64,000 nt of DNA from Budvicia diplopodorum (GCF_009800925.1 NZ_WOYF01000007.1:62001-126000), one strand, 5' to 3'. Shown: positions 8,164-17,939, numbered from the stretch's first letter. Program-made: numbers and translations. Notes: a model not told the origin generated them from the sequence alone.

Positions 8164-10377
8164 TTAAAACTTCAACGCAAACTTCGCGCTTCCTGTGACG
8201 CCTTCATTCACGCCGGTATATCCTTGAACGCCGAAATCAAGGGAAACCCGGTCGCCCGCCATAGGATTAACGGCGAGGCCAAGTTCACCAATGCCAGTGC
8301 CGCCTTTCAAATCAGGCGCATCAATGCTGCTGCCGTAGGCTGAAGCCCCGGCTTTACCATCGAACTCATAGTCATAGGCAGCACCGATATAAGGGCTAAT
8401 CATATCGCTTACTGCATAAGAAAAGCGAACACCGTTACGCCAACGTTGAGAATCCGCATCGTCAAAATCAACCCTATTATCCAAAACTTTCACCGAATCA
8501 TGATCCTGATGCGTCCAGATATATCGGGTAGAAATATCCAGCCCGGCGCTTTTCGTTATCTGCCATAGATAACCCAACCCGGCGTGAGTGCCGTAGTAAG
8601 GCGTCGAACTGTCATAATCGGCGCTTCTTCCGGTAGCGTCCCGCAGGTTGCCGCCGTTAAAGTCCGACTCGACTTCACCCGCACGGGCAGACGCTTCAAG
8701 GTATACACCTGACGATGCACCATACCGAGCTAAAATACCGCCGCCGGTATATGAAGTATCACCGCTAGCTGAGATCGAAGGTGCATTGCTGAAACTATTG
8801 AAGGTGTCATACTGCCCCTTTCCAGCCTCAAAAAAGACGCCTAACAACAGCGCATTCCCCAAGCCCTCGTCGGAAACGAGAAAGTTATGAGCGATTCCCG
8901 CCATCATAGAAAAGCCGTCAACGTCCACGTGCGATCCGGTATTATAGCGGTTAGAACCGCCGGAAAACGCGGCAAAACCAACCGAGTCATCATTTGCAGC
9001 GGTGTGGTTAGCAGCTCTGATACCCTGATTGAACAGTAAATCCGCGCCCTGATTTACCGAAGCCAGCCCCATCAAATATCCTTCAGACAGCGCCTTGAGC
9101 TGCGGATTGGTCTGAACCCTGCTTACGGTAGCGGTCAGAGCGGGACCAACCGTAGCCAGATCAAAATCATACCGCAGCCATAAACCTTTACGCCCTTGAG
9201 CGCTCGCGTTGGCAGTCGAGTTCTGGACGTTGCTGATTAATATTACCGAGTCCCCCTTGGCCAGAGGCGTGCCGCCCTCCGCAACATCCATATTGACCGT
9301 AGCGCCGGTCATATCTGGAGGCGTGGTGGTGGCAGAAAGCATGGTATCTCCGTTGGCCAGAGATGCAGGCAGGAGAAAATAGTAGTTCTGGAAATTTTGG
9401 ATGCCTTCTACCGTGCCCTGAAACTCACGCACGTTTAGCGTATTACCGGTAAAAGCGTCGTCGCCGCTGTAGCTATATCCCCCAACCAGTCTGGCGAGCG
9501 TCAGGTCCGGGTTACCGGAAACAGTCACTGTGTTATTAATAGCCGCACCGTTGAGGCTGGCTCCGCCGTATACGCCCGGAGCAGGTAAGAATGGAGAGAG
9601 CGGCTGTACACCGGCTCCCACGCTGCCGCCGGAGATAACCACACTGTTACCGCTTGCAATGCCGGTTCTCTGAGGACCTCCGCTGTTTCCTCCCGCAAGC
9701 CCACCCGCAATGGCCCATCCCACGGAGCCACCCGAAAAGATAATCTGATTATTGGTTGCGGAACCAACCGAATATCCGCCGTAGGCTTCTTCACTCACTG
9801 AGCCACCGGTTATAGTCAACGTATTACCGGTGGACAGGAAGAGGGTACTAAACTCCTGATAAGAGCCATTACTGCCCGGCAGGCCGAAATCCAATACGAT
9901 GCCCGCAGACGTTTTCATCAAAATCGAACCGCCAGAAATAAAGACTTTATTGCCTGTGGAAGTGCCGCCGTTAGACACCGCACCGATAACATTCTGTGAT
10001 ACTACACCATCGTTAAACCGTATTACGTTACCGCTTATGGTAGCGTCCTGAATAAAGAAATTCACTCCCCCCGCTACGTTGCCGAGAATAGGTTCCCCGC
10101 CATTCACCGTAACGGTATTATTAATCCAGCCATCTATCGGATATACAGAGTTTACGGTCGAATCGAATAGCCCCGGTTGCAGAGGGGCTCCGGGGTAAAT
10201 CACGTCTTCAGCTAAAACCGGTCCGGCAAATAAACCGAAAAGCAGCGCTACCGCGACAATACTGGATCTCTCGTATAAACGCGTTAAAGAGAAATGGTTA
10301 CCTATAAAGGGCAGGGCAGACGGAACTATCCTACCCAAGGTTTGGTTAGACTGGCACGACGGAATATCCACAGGCAT
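8164..10377 (-). CDS. Type Va autotransporter with a beta-helical passenger
   Basis: A secreted or surface protein of 737 residues. The 56-residue leader is long; its hydrophobic core ends at GPVLA before EDVIYPG, like an extended autotransporter signal peptide. The passenger (about 60-430) repeats turns of the type GNxxxISGGSV and is rich in Gly, Asn, Ser and Thr, as expected for a beta-helix. The last ~280 residues form the beta-barrel domain and end in FALKF with a terminal aromatic residue. No protease motif is evident. I chose ATG 10377 because GGAGG precedes it; a TTG at 10431 and an ATG at 10392 are alternatives. It has its own terminator and sits between two conserved housekeeping blocks, so it looks like an accessory insertion. 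Confidence 0.85.
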   Translation of the reverse strand: MPVDIPSCQSNQTLGRIVPSALPFIGNHFSLTRLYERSSIVAVALLFGLFAGPVLAEDVIYPGAPLQPGLFDSTVNSVYPIDGWINNTVTVNGGEPILGNVAGGVNFFIQDATISGNVIRFNDGVVSQNVIGAVSNGGTSTGNKVFISGGSILMKTSAGIVLDFGLPGSNGSYQEFSTLFLSTGNTLTITGGSVSEEAYGGYSVGSATNNQIIFSGGSVGWAIAGGLAGGNSGGPQRTGIASGNSVVISGGSVGAGVQPLSPFLPAPGVYGGASLNGAAINNTVTVSGNPDLTLARLVGGYSYSGDDAFTGNTLNVREFQGTVEGIQNFQNYYFLLPASLANGDTMLSATTTPPDMTGATVNMDVAEGGTPLAKGDSVILISNVQNSTANASAQGRKGLWLRYDFDLATVGPALTATVSRVQTNPQLKALSEGYLMGLASVNQGADLLFNQGIRAANHTAANDDSVGFAAFSGGSNRYNTGSHVDVDGFSMMAGIAHNFLVSDEGLGNALLLGVFFEAGKGQYDTFNSFSNAPSISASGDTSYTGGGILARYGASSGVYLEASARAGEVESDFNGGNLRDATGRSADYDSSTPYYGTHAGLGYLWQITKSAGLDISTRYIWTHQDHDSVKVLDNRVDFDDADSQRWRNGVRFSYAVSDMISPYIGAAYDYEFDGKAGASAYGSSIDAPDLKGGTGIGELGLAVNPMAGDRVSLDFGVQGYTGVNEGVTGSAKFALKF

Positions 10378-10714
10378 ACATCCTCCACTCATTAATGTTA
10401 TACGACGCAAAAAAGTTATCGATATTGGCAAAATTAAAAACTGCTGTGTATAGCTGCGGCCGATGGATAAAACAGACGCACAAACTCCGTGCTACGGCTA
10501 TCGCCCTTTCTCTTACTTAGCGTATTAATAATTAAGAATAGTGCTAGTTACGCACTCGTCAAATTGTCGCGCTGAATGGCGGCGGCCCAGAGGCTATCCA
10601 AAAGGCTTCTTTGTGAGGACAGGAACTGTCTATCGTGGTGGGTATTCCAACTGACTAAATGGCAGATGCAAAAAAGGCCATCATTATGGCCTTTTAAATC
10701 ACGGACAGTCAGCT
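10378..10714. other. Intergenic region, autotransporter promoter side
   Basis: This holds the upstream region of the autotransporter gene and the miaB terminator at 10672-10695. I see no convincing gene and no clear -35/-10 pair. Confidence 0.5.
10672..10695 (-). terminator. Rho-independent terminator of miaB
   Basis: AAAAGGCCAT and ATGGCCTTTT form a 10-bp stem with a 4-nt loop, flanked by A and T runs. It lies about 20 bp beyond the miaB stop codon. Confidence 0.8.
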
Positions 10715-12139
10715 TTATGGCTGATACTGACCAACGCCCAATGCGTCTTCTTTACGCGTTCTGGCAATAATCGCTTCTGGCGATTCCTGAACCCGAAGAT
10801 TCATCTCTTCTTCGGTTCTCACCAGCTTACCGCGCAGGGAATTCGAGTAAACGTCAACGATTTCGACGTCGACAAATTTACCGATCATGTTCGGAGAACC
10901 TTCGAAATTCACAATTCTGTTATTTTCAGTGCGCCCGGACAGCTCCATAATGCTCTTACGGGAAGTACCGTCAACCAGAATGCGCTGAACGCTGCCTTGC
11001 ATGCGACGGCTGTATTGCATCGCCTGCTGATTAATTCGTTCCTGTAGGAGGTAGAGACGCTGCTTTTTCTCTTCTTCTGATACATCGTCAACCATATCGG
11101 CTGCGGGCGTTCCAGGCCTTGCTGAGAAGATAAAACTGTAGCTCATATCAAAATTGATATCGGCAATCAGCTTCATGGTTTGTTCGAAATCTTGCTGAGT
11201 TTCGCCAGGGAAACCGACAATAAAGTCAGAACTCACCAGAATATCCGGGCGAGCAGCCCGCAGCTTGCGGATGATAGATTTATATTCCAACGCGGTATGG
11301 GTTCTGCTCATCAGGTTCAGAATACGATCGGAACCGCTTTGTACCGGTAAATGAACGAAGCTAACCAGCTCAGGGGTATCTTTATAAACTTCAACGATGT
11401 CGTCGGTAAATTCGATAGGGTGGCTGGTGGTGAAGCGCACGCGGTCAATGCCATCAATGCTGGCCACTAAACGGAGTAATTCGGCGAAGGTACAAATTCC
11501 GCCTTCAAAAGAAGGCCCACGATAGGCGTTTACGTTTTGACCCAGCAGATTGACTTCCCGCACGCCCTGAGCGGCAAGTTGGGCAATTTCAAACAGAATG
11601 TCATCGCACGGGCGACTGACTTCTTCTCCGCGCGTGTAGGGAACTACGCAGTAAGTACAGTATTTATTACAACCTTCGATAATAGAAACAAATGCGGTTG
11701 GCCCCTCTGCTTTTGGCTCTGGCAGGCGGTCAAACTTTTCTATTTCTGGAAAACTGATATCAAGCACCGGGCTACGAGTACCGCTGACGTGATTGATCAT
11801 TTCAGGCAGGCGATGCAGGGTTTGCGGCCCAAAAATAATATCAACAAAAGGTGCCCTTTGACGGATATGTTCACCTTCCTGTGAGGCAACGCACCCGCCG
11901 ATACCAATAATAATGTCTGGCCGTGAGTCTTTAAATTTCTTCCAGCGCCCTAACTGATGGAATACTTTTTCCTGTGCTTTTTCACGAATCGAGCAGGTAT
12001 TCAATAGCAGAACATCCGCCTCTTCAGCGATTTCAGTTAGCTCTAAGCCATGAGTACTTTCTAATAAGTCGGCCATTTTAGATGAATCATATTCATTCAT
12101 CTGACAGCCCCAGGTCTTAATGTATAGTTTCTTAATCAT
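10715..12139 (-). CDS. miaB: tRNA-2-methylthio-N6-dimethylallyladenosine synthase
   Basis: MiaB methylthiolates i6A37 in tRNAs that read codons starting with U. The 474-residue protein has the N-terminal UPF0004 domain with cluster-binding cysteines ([34 protein letters not shown]). A radical-SAM domain with [15 protein letters not shown] (CxxxCxxC) follows, and the C-terminus is a TRAM domain. Its length and start match the family. Confidence 0.98.
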   Translation of the reverse strand: MIKKLYIKTWGCQMNEYDSSKMADLLESTHGLELTEIAEEADVLLLNTCSIREKAQEKVFHQLGRWKKFKDSRPDIIIGIGGCVASQEGEHIRQRAPFVDIIFGPQTLHRLPEMINHVSGTRSPVLDISFPEIEKFDRLPEPKAEGPTAFVSIIEGCNKYCTYCVVPYTRGEEVSRPCDDILFEIAQLAAQGVREVNLLGQNVNAYRGPSFEGGICTFAELLRLVASIDGIDRVRFTTSHPIEFTDDIVEVYKDTPELVSFVHLPVQSGSDRILNLMSRTHTALEYKSIIRKLRAARPDILVSSDFIVGFPGETQQDFEQTMKLIADINFDMSYSFIFSARPGTPAADMVDDVSEEEKKQRLYLLQERINQQAMQYSRRMQGSVQRILVDGTSRKSIMELSGRTENNRIVNFEGSPNMIGKFVDVEIVDVYSNSLRGKLVRTEEEMNLRVQESPEAIIARTRKEDALGVGQYQP

Positions 12140-12295
12140 CGATTCGTTTACTCAGTACAGGTTAAACCCTATGCAGGGCGCGTATTGTAATGGTTTGTTG
12201 GCCTCATGACCAGAGATAGGCGAACTTCAAGACTGAAGGAATTGTAAAAATCCGGTACACTTTATTTTAGTAAGGATGACAGGTGGTGGGGTTAA

Positions 12296-13489
12296 ATGAT
12301 GAAAAATACTATAAAAAATTATGATGCCATTATCGTTGGCGGCGGCATGGTCGGTGCCGCTGTTGCTTTGGGTTTAGCTCAGTCGGGCTGGTCGGTTGCG
12401 ATTATCGAACACCAAAGCCCGTCTGAATTTATAGCAGATAGCCAACCAGATATACGAATTTCTGCGATTGGGTGTACTTCAGTCGCCTTACTTGAGCGTT
12501 TGGGTGTCTGGCCTGATATTAAGAAAATGCGGATTACGCCTTATCGCCGGCTTGAAACCTGGGAGTGGGATGAGTCTAAGGTTGTTTTTGACGCAGCGTC
12601 TCTTTCACTGCCTGAGTTAGGTTTTATGGTTGAAAACCGGCTAATTCAGCTTGGGCTGTGGCAGCAGTTTGAGCGGTATCCTGATTTAGCGCTTTTTTGC
12701 CCGGCTAGGCTAGAGCGGATGGTAAGAACGACCCAAGATCCAGCTCAGTGGGATGTGATATTAGATAGCGGTGACTGTTTGCGTTCTCCGCTGGTAATTG
12801 GCGCAGACGGCGCTAATTCTATGGTGCGCAAACTGGCCGGAATTGGTACTACCGGCTGGCAATATCGTCAGTCGTGCATGTTGATTTCAGTTGAAACTCA
12901 ACAACTTCCTCAGGACGTTACCTGGCAGAAATTTTATCCTTCGGGTCCTCGGGCTTTTTTACCCTTGTCCGACCGTCATGCTTCACTGGTATGGTATGAC
13001 TCTCCGGCCAGAATTCGCCATTTACAGTCTCTTTCATTACCGGAACTCGATAGCGAAATTGCCGCTGCTTTTCCAGAGCGATTAGGCGCGGTTAATGCTA
13101 AAGCGACCGCTTCTTTTCCACTGATCCGCCGCCATGCGCAGCGTTATTTCAAATCTGGCGTGGTGATTGTCGGTGATGCGGCCCATACCATTAATCCGCT
13201 GGCAGGGCAGGGCGTGAATTTAGGCTATCGGGATGTGGAAGTGCTGCTGGATGTGCTACTGAATGCGCATAAAGAAGGTAAAGACTACGCTTCTGATGAG
13301 GTCCTCAGCCGGTATCAGCTCCGGCGTTATCCTGACAATTTACTGATGCAGGCAGGAATGGACATTTTTTATAAAGCGTTTAGCAATGACATTCCCCCGT
13401 TGCGCCTGATCAGGAACCTAGCGCTCATGGCGGCTCAGCGTGCAGGCAAGCTTAAGGAGTGGGCGCTGAAATATGCGCTGGGCCTTTAA
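12296..13489 (+). CDS. ubiF: 2-octaprenyl-3-methyl-6-methoxy-1,4-benzoquinol hydroxylase
   Basis: An FAD-dependent aromatic hydroxylase of the UbiH/UbiF family that acts in aerobic ubiquinone synthesis. The 397-residue sequence has the N-terminal dinucleotide motif IVGGGMVGAAVALGL, the middle DG motif in VIGADGANSMVRK and the GD motif in VIVGDAAHTINPLAGQGVN. Its place between miaB and the tRNA cluster, divergent from miaB, matches E. coli ubiF. Two adjacent ATGs (12296 and 12299) are both possible starts. Confidence 0.93.
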   Translation: MMKNTIKNYDAIIVGGGMVGAAVALGLAQSGWSVAIIEHQSPSEFIADSQPDIRISAIGCTSVALLERLGVWPDIKKMRITPYRRLETWEWDESKVVFDAASLSLPELGFMVENRLIQLGLWQQFERYPDLALFCPARLERMVRTTQDPAQWDVILDSGDCLRSPLVIGADGANSMVRKLAGIGTTGWQYRQSCMLISVETQQLPQDVTWQKFYPSGPRAFLPLSDRHASLVWYDSPARIRHLQSLSLPELDSEIAAAFPERLGAVNAKATASFPLIRRHAQRYFKSGVVIVGDAAHTINPLAGQGVNLGYRDVEVLLDVLLNAHKEGKDYASDEVLSRYQLRRYPDNLLMQAGMDIFYKAFSNDIPPLRLIRNLALMAAQRAGKLKEWALKYALGL

Positions 13490-13515
13490 GGTTGTGAAGG
13501 TTTGCCGTACTGATT

Positions 13516-13540
13516 AAAAACTCGCTAAGGCGGGTTTTTT
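13516..13540. terminator. Bidirectional terminator between ubiF and the tRNA cluster
   Basis: A short stem CTCGC/GCGGG with loop TAAG is flanked by A5 on the left and T6 on the right. It can therefore end both ubiF (plus) and the tRNA transcript (minus). Confidence 0.75.
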
Positions 13541-13601
13541 GCATTTGGGAAATATTTGGGAAATGGAAAAGTAAGAGCAGATAAAGATTGGAAGAGAAAA
13601 A

Positions 13602-13676
13602 TGGCTGGGGTACCAGGATTCGAACCTGGGGATGACGGGATCAAAACCCGTTGCCTTACCGCTTGGCGATACCCCA
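13602..13676 (-). tRNA. tRNA-Gln (anticodon UUG)
   Basis: A 75-nt gene with encoded CCA. The anticodon loop reads TTTTGAT and the T-loop reads TTCGAAT. It is the last gene of the Met-Leu-Gln unit read from the promoter at 13911-13939. Confidence 0.98.
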
Positions 13677-13700
13677 TCCGAGCGTTGTCGTTGAAAGAAA

Positions 13701-13785
13701 TGGTGCGGGAGGCGAGACTTGAACTCGCACACCTTGCGGCGCCAGAACCTAAATCTGGTGCGTCTACCAATTTCGCCACTCCCGC
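13701..13785 (-). tRNA. tRNA-Leu (anticodon UAG)
   Basis: An 85-nt class II tRNA with a long variable arm and encoded CCA; the anticodon loop reads TTTAGGT. It corresponds to E. coli leuW. It lies 24 bp before the Gln gene and is cotranscribed with it. Confidence 0.98.
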
Positions 13786-13793
13786 AAATATTA

Positions 13794-13870
13794 TGGTGGC
13801 TACGACGGGATTCGAACCTGTGACCCCATCATTATGAGTGATGTGCTCTAACCAACTGAGCTACGTAGCC
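13794..13870 (-). tRNA. tRNA-Met, elongator (anticodon CAU)
   Basis: A 77-nt gene with encoded CCA and the anticodon in CTCATAA. The sequence agrees with the enterobacterial metT/metU type. It is the first gene of this unit. Confidence 0.98.
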
Positions 13871-13910
13871 ATAACGTCTTTGCATAACTTTCAACTGAAT
13901 TGCGCAGCGC

Positions 13911-13939
13911 ATTATCCGTATCTGGGTTGGTTTCGTCAA
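13911..13939 (-). promoter_or_regulatory. Stable-RNA promoter of the first tRNA unit
   Basis: On the minus strand TTGACG and GATAAT are separated by exactly 17 bp. A GC-rich discriminator (GCGCTGCGC) follows, typical of promoters under stringent control. It lies 40 bp before tRNA-Met. Confidence 0.85.
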
Positions 13940-14092
13940 GGGTTTGGTGATTTGTTTGCTTAAGTTGTAGCCGATTGGCCAGCGGTAATTGAATGGCAAT
14001 AATAGTGATGTGATTAAACGTAGTGGGAAGAAATAGCAGAAAAAAATAAGAAATATATCGGGCTTAATGGAGACAGAAAAAGAGGGAGGAAA

Positions 14093-14167
14093 TGGCTGGG
14101 GTACCAGGATTCGAACCTGGGAATGACGGGATCAAAACCCGTTGCCTTACCGCTTGGCGATACCCCA
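14093..14167 (-). tRNA. tRNA-Gln (anticodon UUG)
   Basis: A 75-nt gene, one base different in the variable region from the other two Gln genes. It follows the 14224 Gln gene in the same direction, so the upstream unit reads Met-Leu-Gln-Gln. Confidence 0.98.
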
Positions 14168-14223
14168 AAGGATAATTTTTGATATCACTTCAATTTGAGA
14201 TCGCTTCAAGAAGAAAGTGAAAA

Positions 14224-14298
14224 TGGCTGGGGTACCAGGATTCGAACCTGGGGATGACGGGATCAAAACCCGTTGCCTTACCGCTTGGCGATACCCCA
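14224..14298 (-). tRNA. tRNA-Gln (anticodon UUG)
   Basis: A 75-nt gene with encoded CCA, identical in sequence to the one at 13602. It is part of the second Met-Leu-Gln block. Confidence 0.98.
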
Positions 14299-14322
14299 CC
14301 CGAGCATTGTCATTGAAGGAAA

Positions 14323-14407
14323 TGGTGCGGGAGGCGAGACTTGAACTCGCACACCTTGCGGCGCCAGAACCTAAATCTGGTGCGTCTACCAATTTCGCCA
14401 CTCCCGC
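14323..14407 (-). tRNA. tRNA-Leu (anticodon UAG)
   Basis: An 85-nt class II tRNA, identical to the copy at 13701. E. coli has only one Leu gene in this cluster. Confidence 0.98.
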
Positions 14408-14415
14408 AAATATTA

Positions 14416-14492
14416 TGGTGGCTACGACGGGATTCGAACCTGTGACCCCATCATTATGAGTGATGTGCTCTAACCAACTGAGCTACGTAGCC
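14416..14492 (-). tRNA. tRNA-Met, elongator (anticodon CAU)
   Basis: A 77-nt gene, identical to the copy at 13794. It is the first gene of the upstream unit. Confidence 0.98.
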
Positions 14493-14531
14493 ATAACATT
14501 TTGCTTAACCTTCAACGGCGTTGCGGGGCGC

Positions 14532-14560
14532 ATTATGCGTATCTGGTTCCTTTCCGTCAA
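14532..14560 (-). promoter_or_regulatory. Stable-RNA promoter of the second tRNA unit
   Basis: TTGACG-N17-CATAAT on the minus strand, followed by GCGCCCC. The arrangement is the same as at 13911-13939, and the flanking bases are partly conserved, so the promoter was duplicated together with the tRNAs. Confidence 0.85.
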
Positions 14561-14752
14561 CAAGTTTTTTGCTATAAGTCGCTCTGTACGGTCTGATTGT
14601 TTGGCTTATAACCGATATGATGATAAAAAAGACGGGATCAGGCTTTTCTTATGTCATTTCACGCGTAGTCAGCGGCGGAATGAAAAAGCAAAAGCAGGCG
14701 ATATTCACCCGCTTTTATTGTGTGATTTTCACCGTCCTACATCAACGATAAA

Positions 14753-16420
14753 TTATTTTTTGTAGGCTGACTGATGAACCCCAACCGCACGTCCGGAAGG
14801 ATCGTCCATTCTTTTAAATGATTCATCCCATTCGATGGCCTTAGCCGAAGAACAGGCAACGGAAGGGCCACCGGGAACGCATTCTGCGGCACTGGGTAAC
14901 GGAAATAGCTCTTCAAATATCTCTCGGTACAAATAGGCCTCTTTTGACGTCGGCGTATTGTAAGCGAAGCGGAATTTTGCCGTTTCCAACTGTTGATCGG
15001 TAATCTGTTTAGCCGCGACCTCTTTTAACGTATCAATCCAGCTATAGCCAACCCCGTCAGAGAACTGTTCTTTTTGCCTCCAGGCCACGCTGGCTGGCAG
15101 GTAAGATTCAAAACATTCGCGCACAATGTGCTTTTCCATTTTTCCGTTGCCGCACATTTTATCTTCAGGATTAATGCGCATCGCAACATCAAGGAATTTT
15201 TTATCCAGAAACGGCACCCGGGCCTCAACACCCCAGGCCGACATGGCCTTATTGGCTCTGGCGCAGTCATACATATGTAAGGCTAATAGCTTGCGTACCG
15301 TCTCTTCATGGAACTCTTTCGCATTTGGGGCTTTGTGGAAATAAAGATACCCGCCAAATACTTCATCAGCCCCTTCGCCGGATAGCACCATTTTGATGCC
15401 CATGGCCTTAATTTTTCGGGCCATCAGGTACATGGGGGTAGACGCCCGGATGGTGGTTACATCATAGGTTTCGATGTGGTAAATCACATCACGAATGGCG
15501 TCCATTCCTTCCTGTACCGTGAAGTAGATTTCGTGATGAACTGTGCCTAAATGATTGGCTACCTTTTGTGCAGCTAGCAGGTCCGGTGAACCTTCAAGCC
15601 CTACGGCAAAAGAGTGTAGCTGCGGCCACCAGGCTTCACTGCGCTCATCGTCTTCGATACGGCGGGCGGCATACTTTTTGGTAATAGCGGAAATAACCGA
15701 TGAATCAAGGCCTCCGGAGAGCAATACGCCGTAGGGAACGTCCGACATCAGGTGGCTTTTTACCGACTCTTCTAACGCATTACGTAACTCATTGGCGTCG
15801 GTAGGGTTGTGTTTGACGCTGTCGAATTCCATCCAGTCGCGTTGGTAATAACGCTTAATCTGGTGGTCATTACTCGACATATAGCTGCCGGCCGGAAATT
15901 CTTTAATGGTTTTGCACACCGGAACCAGCGCTTTCATTTCTGATGCAACGTAGAAATTGCCGTTTTCATCGTGGCCCGTATATAGCGGGATAATGCCGAT
16001 GTGGTCGCGGCCTATCAGATAGCTGTTGTTGACGCTGTCATACAGAATAAAGGCAAACATCCCCTGTAGGTCGTCCAGAAAATCAATGCCTTTTTCCTGA
16101 TAGAGCGCCAAAATAACTTCGCAGTCAGATTCGGTCTGAAATTCATATGTGTCTTTTAACCGACGGCGAATTTCCTGATGGTTATAAATTTCACCGTTAA
16201 CGGCCAGAATGTGAGTGTGGGCAGCATTATAAAGCGGCTGAGCGCCGTTATTAACGTCGACAATAGATAAGCGTTCATGGGCCAAAATCGCGGTATCTGA
16301 CGCATAAACACCGGACCAGTCAGGACCCCGGTGGCGCATTAAACGAGACATCTCTAATGCCTTTTTACGCAACTCAACCGGGTTAGATTTAATATCGAGT
16401 ACACCAAATATTGAGCACAT
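14753..16420 (-). CDS. asnB: Asparagine synthase B, glutamine-hydrolysing
   Basis: Makes asparagine from aspartate, ATP and glutamine. The 555-residue protein begins MCSIFGV; Cys2 is the glutaminase nucleophile, so the start is fixed. The N-terminal glutamine amidotransferase domain (about 1-210) is followed by the synthetase domain, with the PP-loop LLSGGLDSS near residue 235 and LSGEGADEVFGGY further on. It lies next to nagC, as in E. coli, but no nagD (umpH) gene separates the nag operon from it. Confidence 0.98.
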   Translation of the reverse strand: MCSIFGVLDIKSNPVELRKKALEMSRLMRHRGPDWSGVYASDTAILAHERLSIVDVNNGAQPLYNAAHTHILAVNGEIYNHQEIRRRLKDTYEFQTESDCEVILALYQEKGIDFLDDLQGMFAFILYDSVNNSYLIGRDHIGIIPLYTGHDENGNFYVASEMKALVPVCKTIKEFPAGSYMSSNDHQIKRYYQRDWMEFDSVKHNPTDANELRNALEESVKSHLMSDVPYGVLLSGGLDSSVISAITKKYAARRIEDDERSEAWWPQLHSFAVGLEGSPDLLAAQKVANHLGTVHHEIYFTVQEGMDAIRDVIYHIETYDVTTIRASTPMYLMARKIKAMGIKMVLSGEGADEVFGGYLYFHKAPNAKEFHEETVRKLLALHMYDCARANKAMSAWGVEARVPFLDKKFLDVAMRINPEDKMCGNGKMEKHIVRECFESYLPASVAWRQKEQFSDGVGYSWIDTLKEVAAKQITDQQLETAKFRFAYNTPTSKEAYLYREIFEELFPLPSAAECVPGGPSVACSSAKAIEWDESFKRMDDPSGRAVGVHQSAYKK

Positions 16421-16618
16421 TGTTATCTCTCTTGTTCAGTTGTCATTGAATTAGTCGCTAAATACTAAATTAACCTAATTTTCCATCTATGCAATCTATG
16501 CAATAACTAAGCCAGACTTGGTATCTGATTGATATAGATGAGATGGCGTTGGTTTGACGCTATTGATGATCATAGCAGTTGATTTGCACTACTCGGGTGC
16601 AATAACGGATCTATTTCA

Positions 16619-16647
16619 GTGCAATGCCCGAGAATGGGGCATTGCAC
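16619..16647 (-). terminator. Hairpin downstream of nagC
   Basis: GTGCAATGCCC and GGGCATTGCAC form a perfect 11-bp stem with a 7-nt loop, 38 bp after the nagC stop codon. No T-run follows in the minus direction, so it may be a Rho-assisted terminator or an mRNA end-protecting hairpin. The 264-bp asnB-nagC gap holds nothing else I can support. Confidence 0.5.
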
Positions 16648-16684
16648 GGCGTATCGAATAGATGAATAAAAACAGGGCAGGAGA

Positions 16685-17911
16685 CTACTCGTTACTGTCA
16701 CCGAGCAGATGCTGTAATAGCACACCGCTTAGCATTGAACGTTTTACCAATGCAAATGAGCCAATGGCGGAACGGTGGTCGAGTTGGGAAATTACTACGG
16801 GCAAATCTTTTCTGAAATTAATCAAAACCTGATTATCGATACAGCCTTGAATCGCAGCCAATAAGATTTTTTCGGCTTCGGCGATATCGCCGGTAATGAC
16901 CACTTTTTGAGGATTAAACAGGTTAATCGCCATGGAAATAGCGCGCCCCAGAGAACGCCCAACCCGATCGATAACGTTAACGGCCAGTTCATCGCCTTTA
17001 TTCGCCGCTTTGCAAATAGCCGAGATGCTGCAATCGTCTAGCGTGAGTTTGCTTTGGTAGCCTTGAATTAACAGATTACGAACCCGCTGCTCTATGGCCG
17101 CATTAGAGGCGACGGTTTCAAGGCAGCCAAAGTTGCCGCAATAGCAGCGTTCACCTAACGGATCGATTTGAATATGGCCCAGTTCACCGACGTTGCGGTT
17201 CTTACCAAGGAAAATCTGCCCATTAATAATAAAGCCCGCGCCGGTTCCCCGATGAACTCTTACTAACATTGAATCTTCACATTCCTGCGTTGCGCCAAAA
17301 TAGTGCTCGGCTAGCGCTAACGCACGAATGTCGTGACCGATAAAACAGCTGACTTTGAATCGCTCACGGATAGCTTTTTCTAATTGCCAGTCATTCACGC
17401 TCATGTGTGGCATATATTTGACTATGCCATCTTCAGGATTGACTAAGCCGGGTAACGAAATAGCGATGGCGATCAGTTCGCGAATTTTATTGGTGAAGGT
17501 GTTGATAAACGCAGCAATAGCGTTCAATAAGCCTATTTCTAAGGTTTCTTGAGTTCGCTCAGGAAGTGAATAGGCCTCTTCGGCTAACGGTTTTCCACTC
17601 AGGTTATACAGTGTGATGGTCGCGCCGTTTCGACCGAGGCGAATAGCGACCGTATGGAAGGCTCTATTTTCAGTCACAATAGAAACCGCCCTGCGGCCAC
17701 CGGTTGAAGCCTGTTGTTCAACCTCTTTTATCAGGCCCCGGTCAAGAAGCTGCCGGGTAATTTTAGTGATACTGGCGGGGGCAAGATGGCTCAGTTCAGC
17801 AATTTGTATACGGGAGATCGGACCTTGTTGATCGATGAGTCGATAAACAACCGCACCATTGAGTTGTTTCACCAGATCGATGTTACCAATTTGACCACCC
17901 GTCGTCATCAT
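16685..17911 (-). CDS. nagC: N-acetylglucosamine repressor (ROK family)
   Basis: A ROK-family repressor that responds to GlcNAc-6-phosphate. The 408-residue protein has an N-terminal winged helix (about 15-80, with SRIQIAELSHLAPASITKI). The ROK sugar-binding fold follows, with the zinc motif CYCGNFGCLE (GxCGxxGCxE type) and the conserved GHD and HxGxGxGF-like RGTGAGF segments. It is the last gene of nagBAC, 28 bp after nagA. ATG codons at 17911 and 17908 are both possible starts. Confidence 0.97.
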   Translation of the reverse strand: MMTTGGQIGNIDLVKQLNGAVVYRLIDQQGPISRIQIAELSHLAPASITKITRQLLDRGLIKEVEQQASTGGRRAVSIVTENRAFHTVAIRLGRNGATITLYNLSGKPLAEEAYSLPERTQETLEIGLLNAIAAFINTFTNKIRELIAIAISLPGLVNPEDGIVKYMPHMSVNDWQLEKAIRERFKVSCFIGHDIRALALAEHYFGATQECEDSMLVRVHRGTGAGFIINGQIFLGKNRNVGELGHIQIDPLGERCYCGNFGCLETVASNAAIEQRVRNLLIQGYQSKLTLDDCSISAICKAANKGDELAVNVIDRVGRSLGRAISMAINLFNPQKVVITGDIAEAEKILLAAIQGCIDNQVLINFRKDLPVVISQLDHRSAIGSFALVKRSMLSGVLLQHLLGDSNE

Positions 17912-17939
17912 GACCTTTATTTCCTATTTATCTTCGTAA

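Noticed and set aside
13525-14459. ORFs across the tRNA cluster on both strands
   Set aside because: They are translations of tRNA genes and spacers; the two near-identical proteins simply reflect the tRNA duplication.
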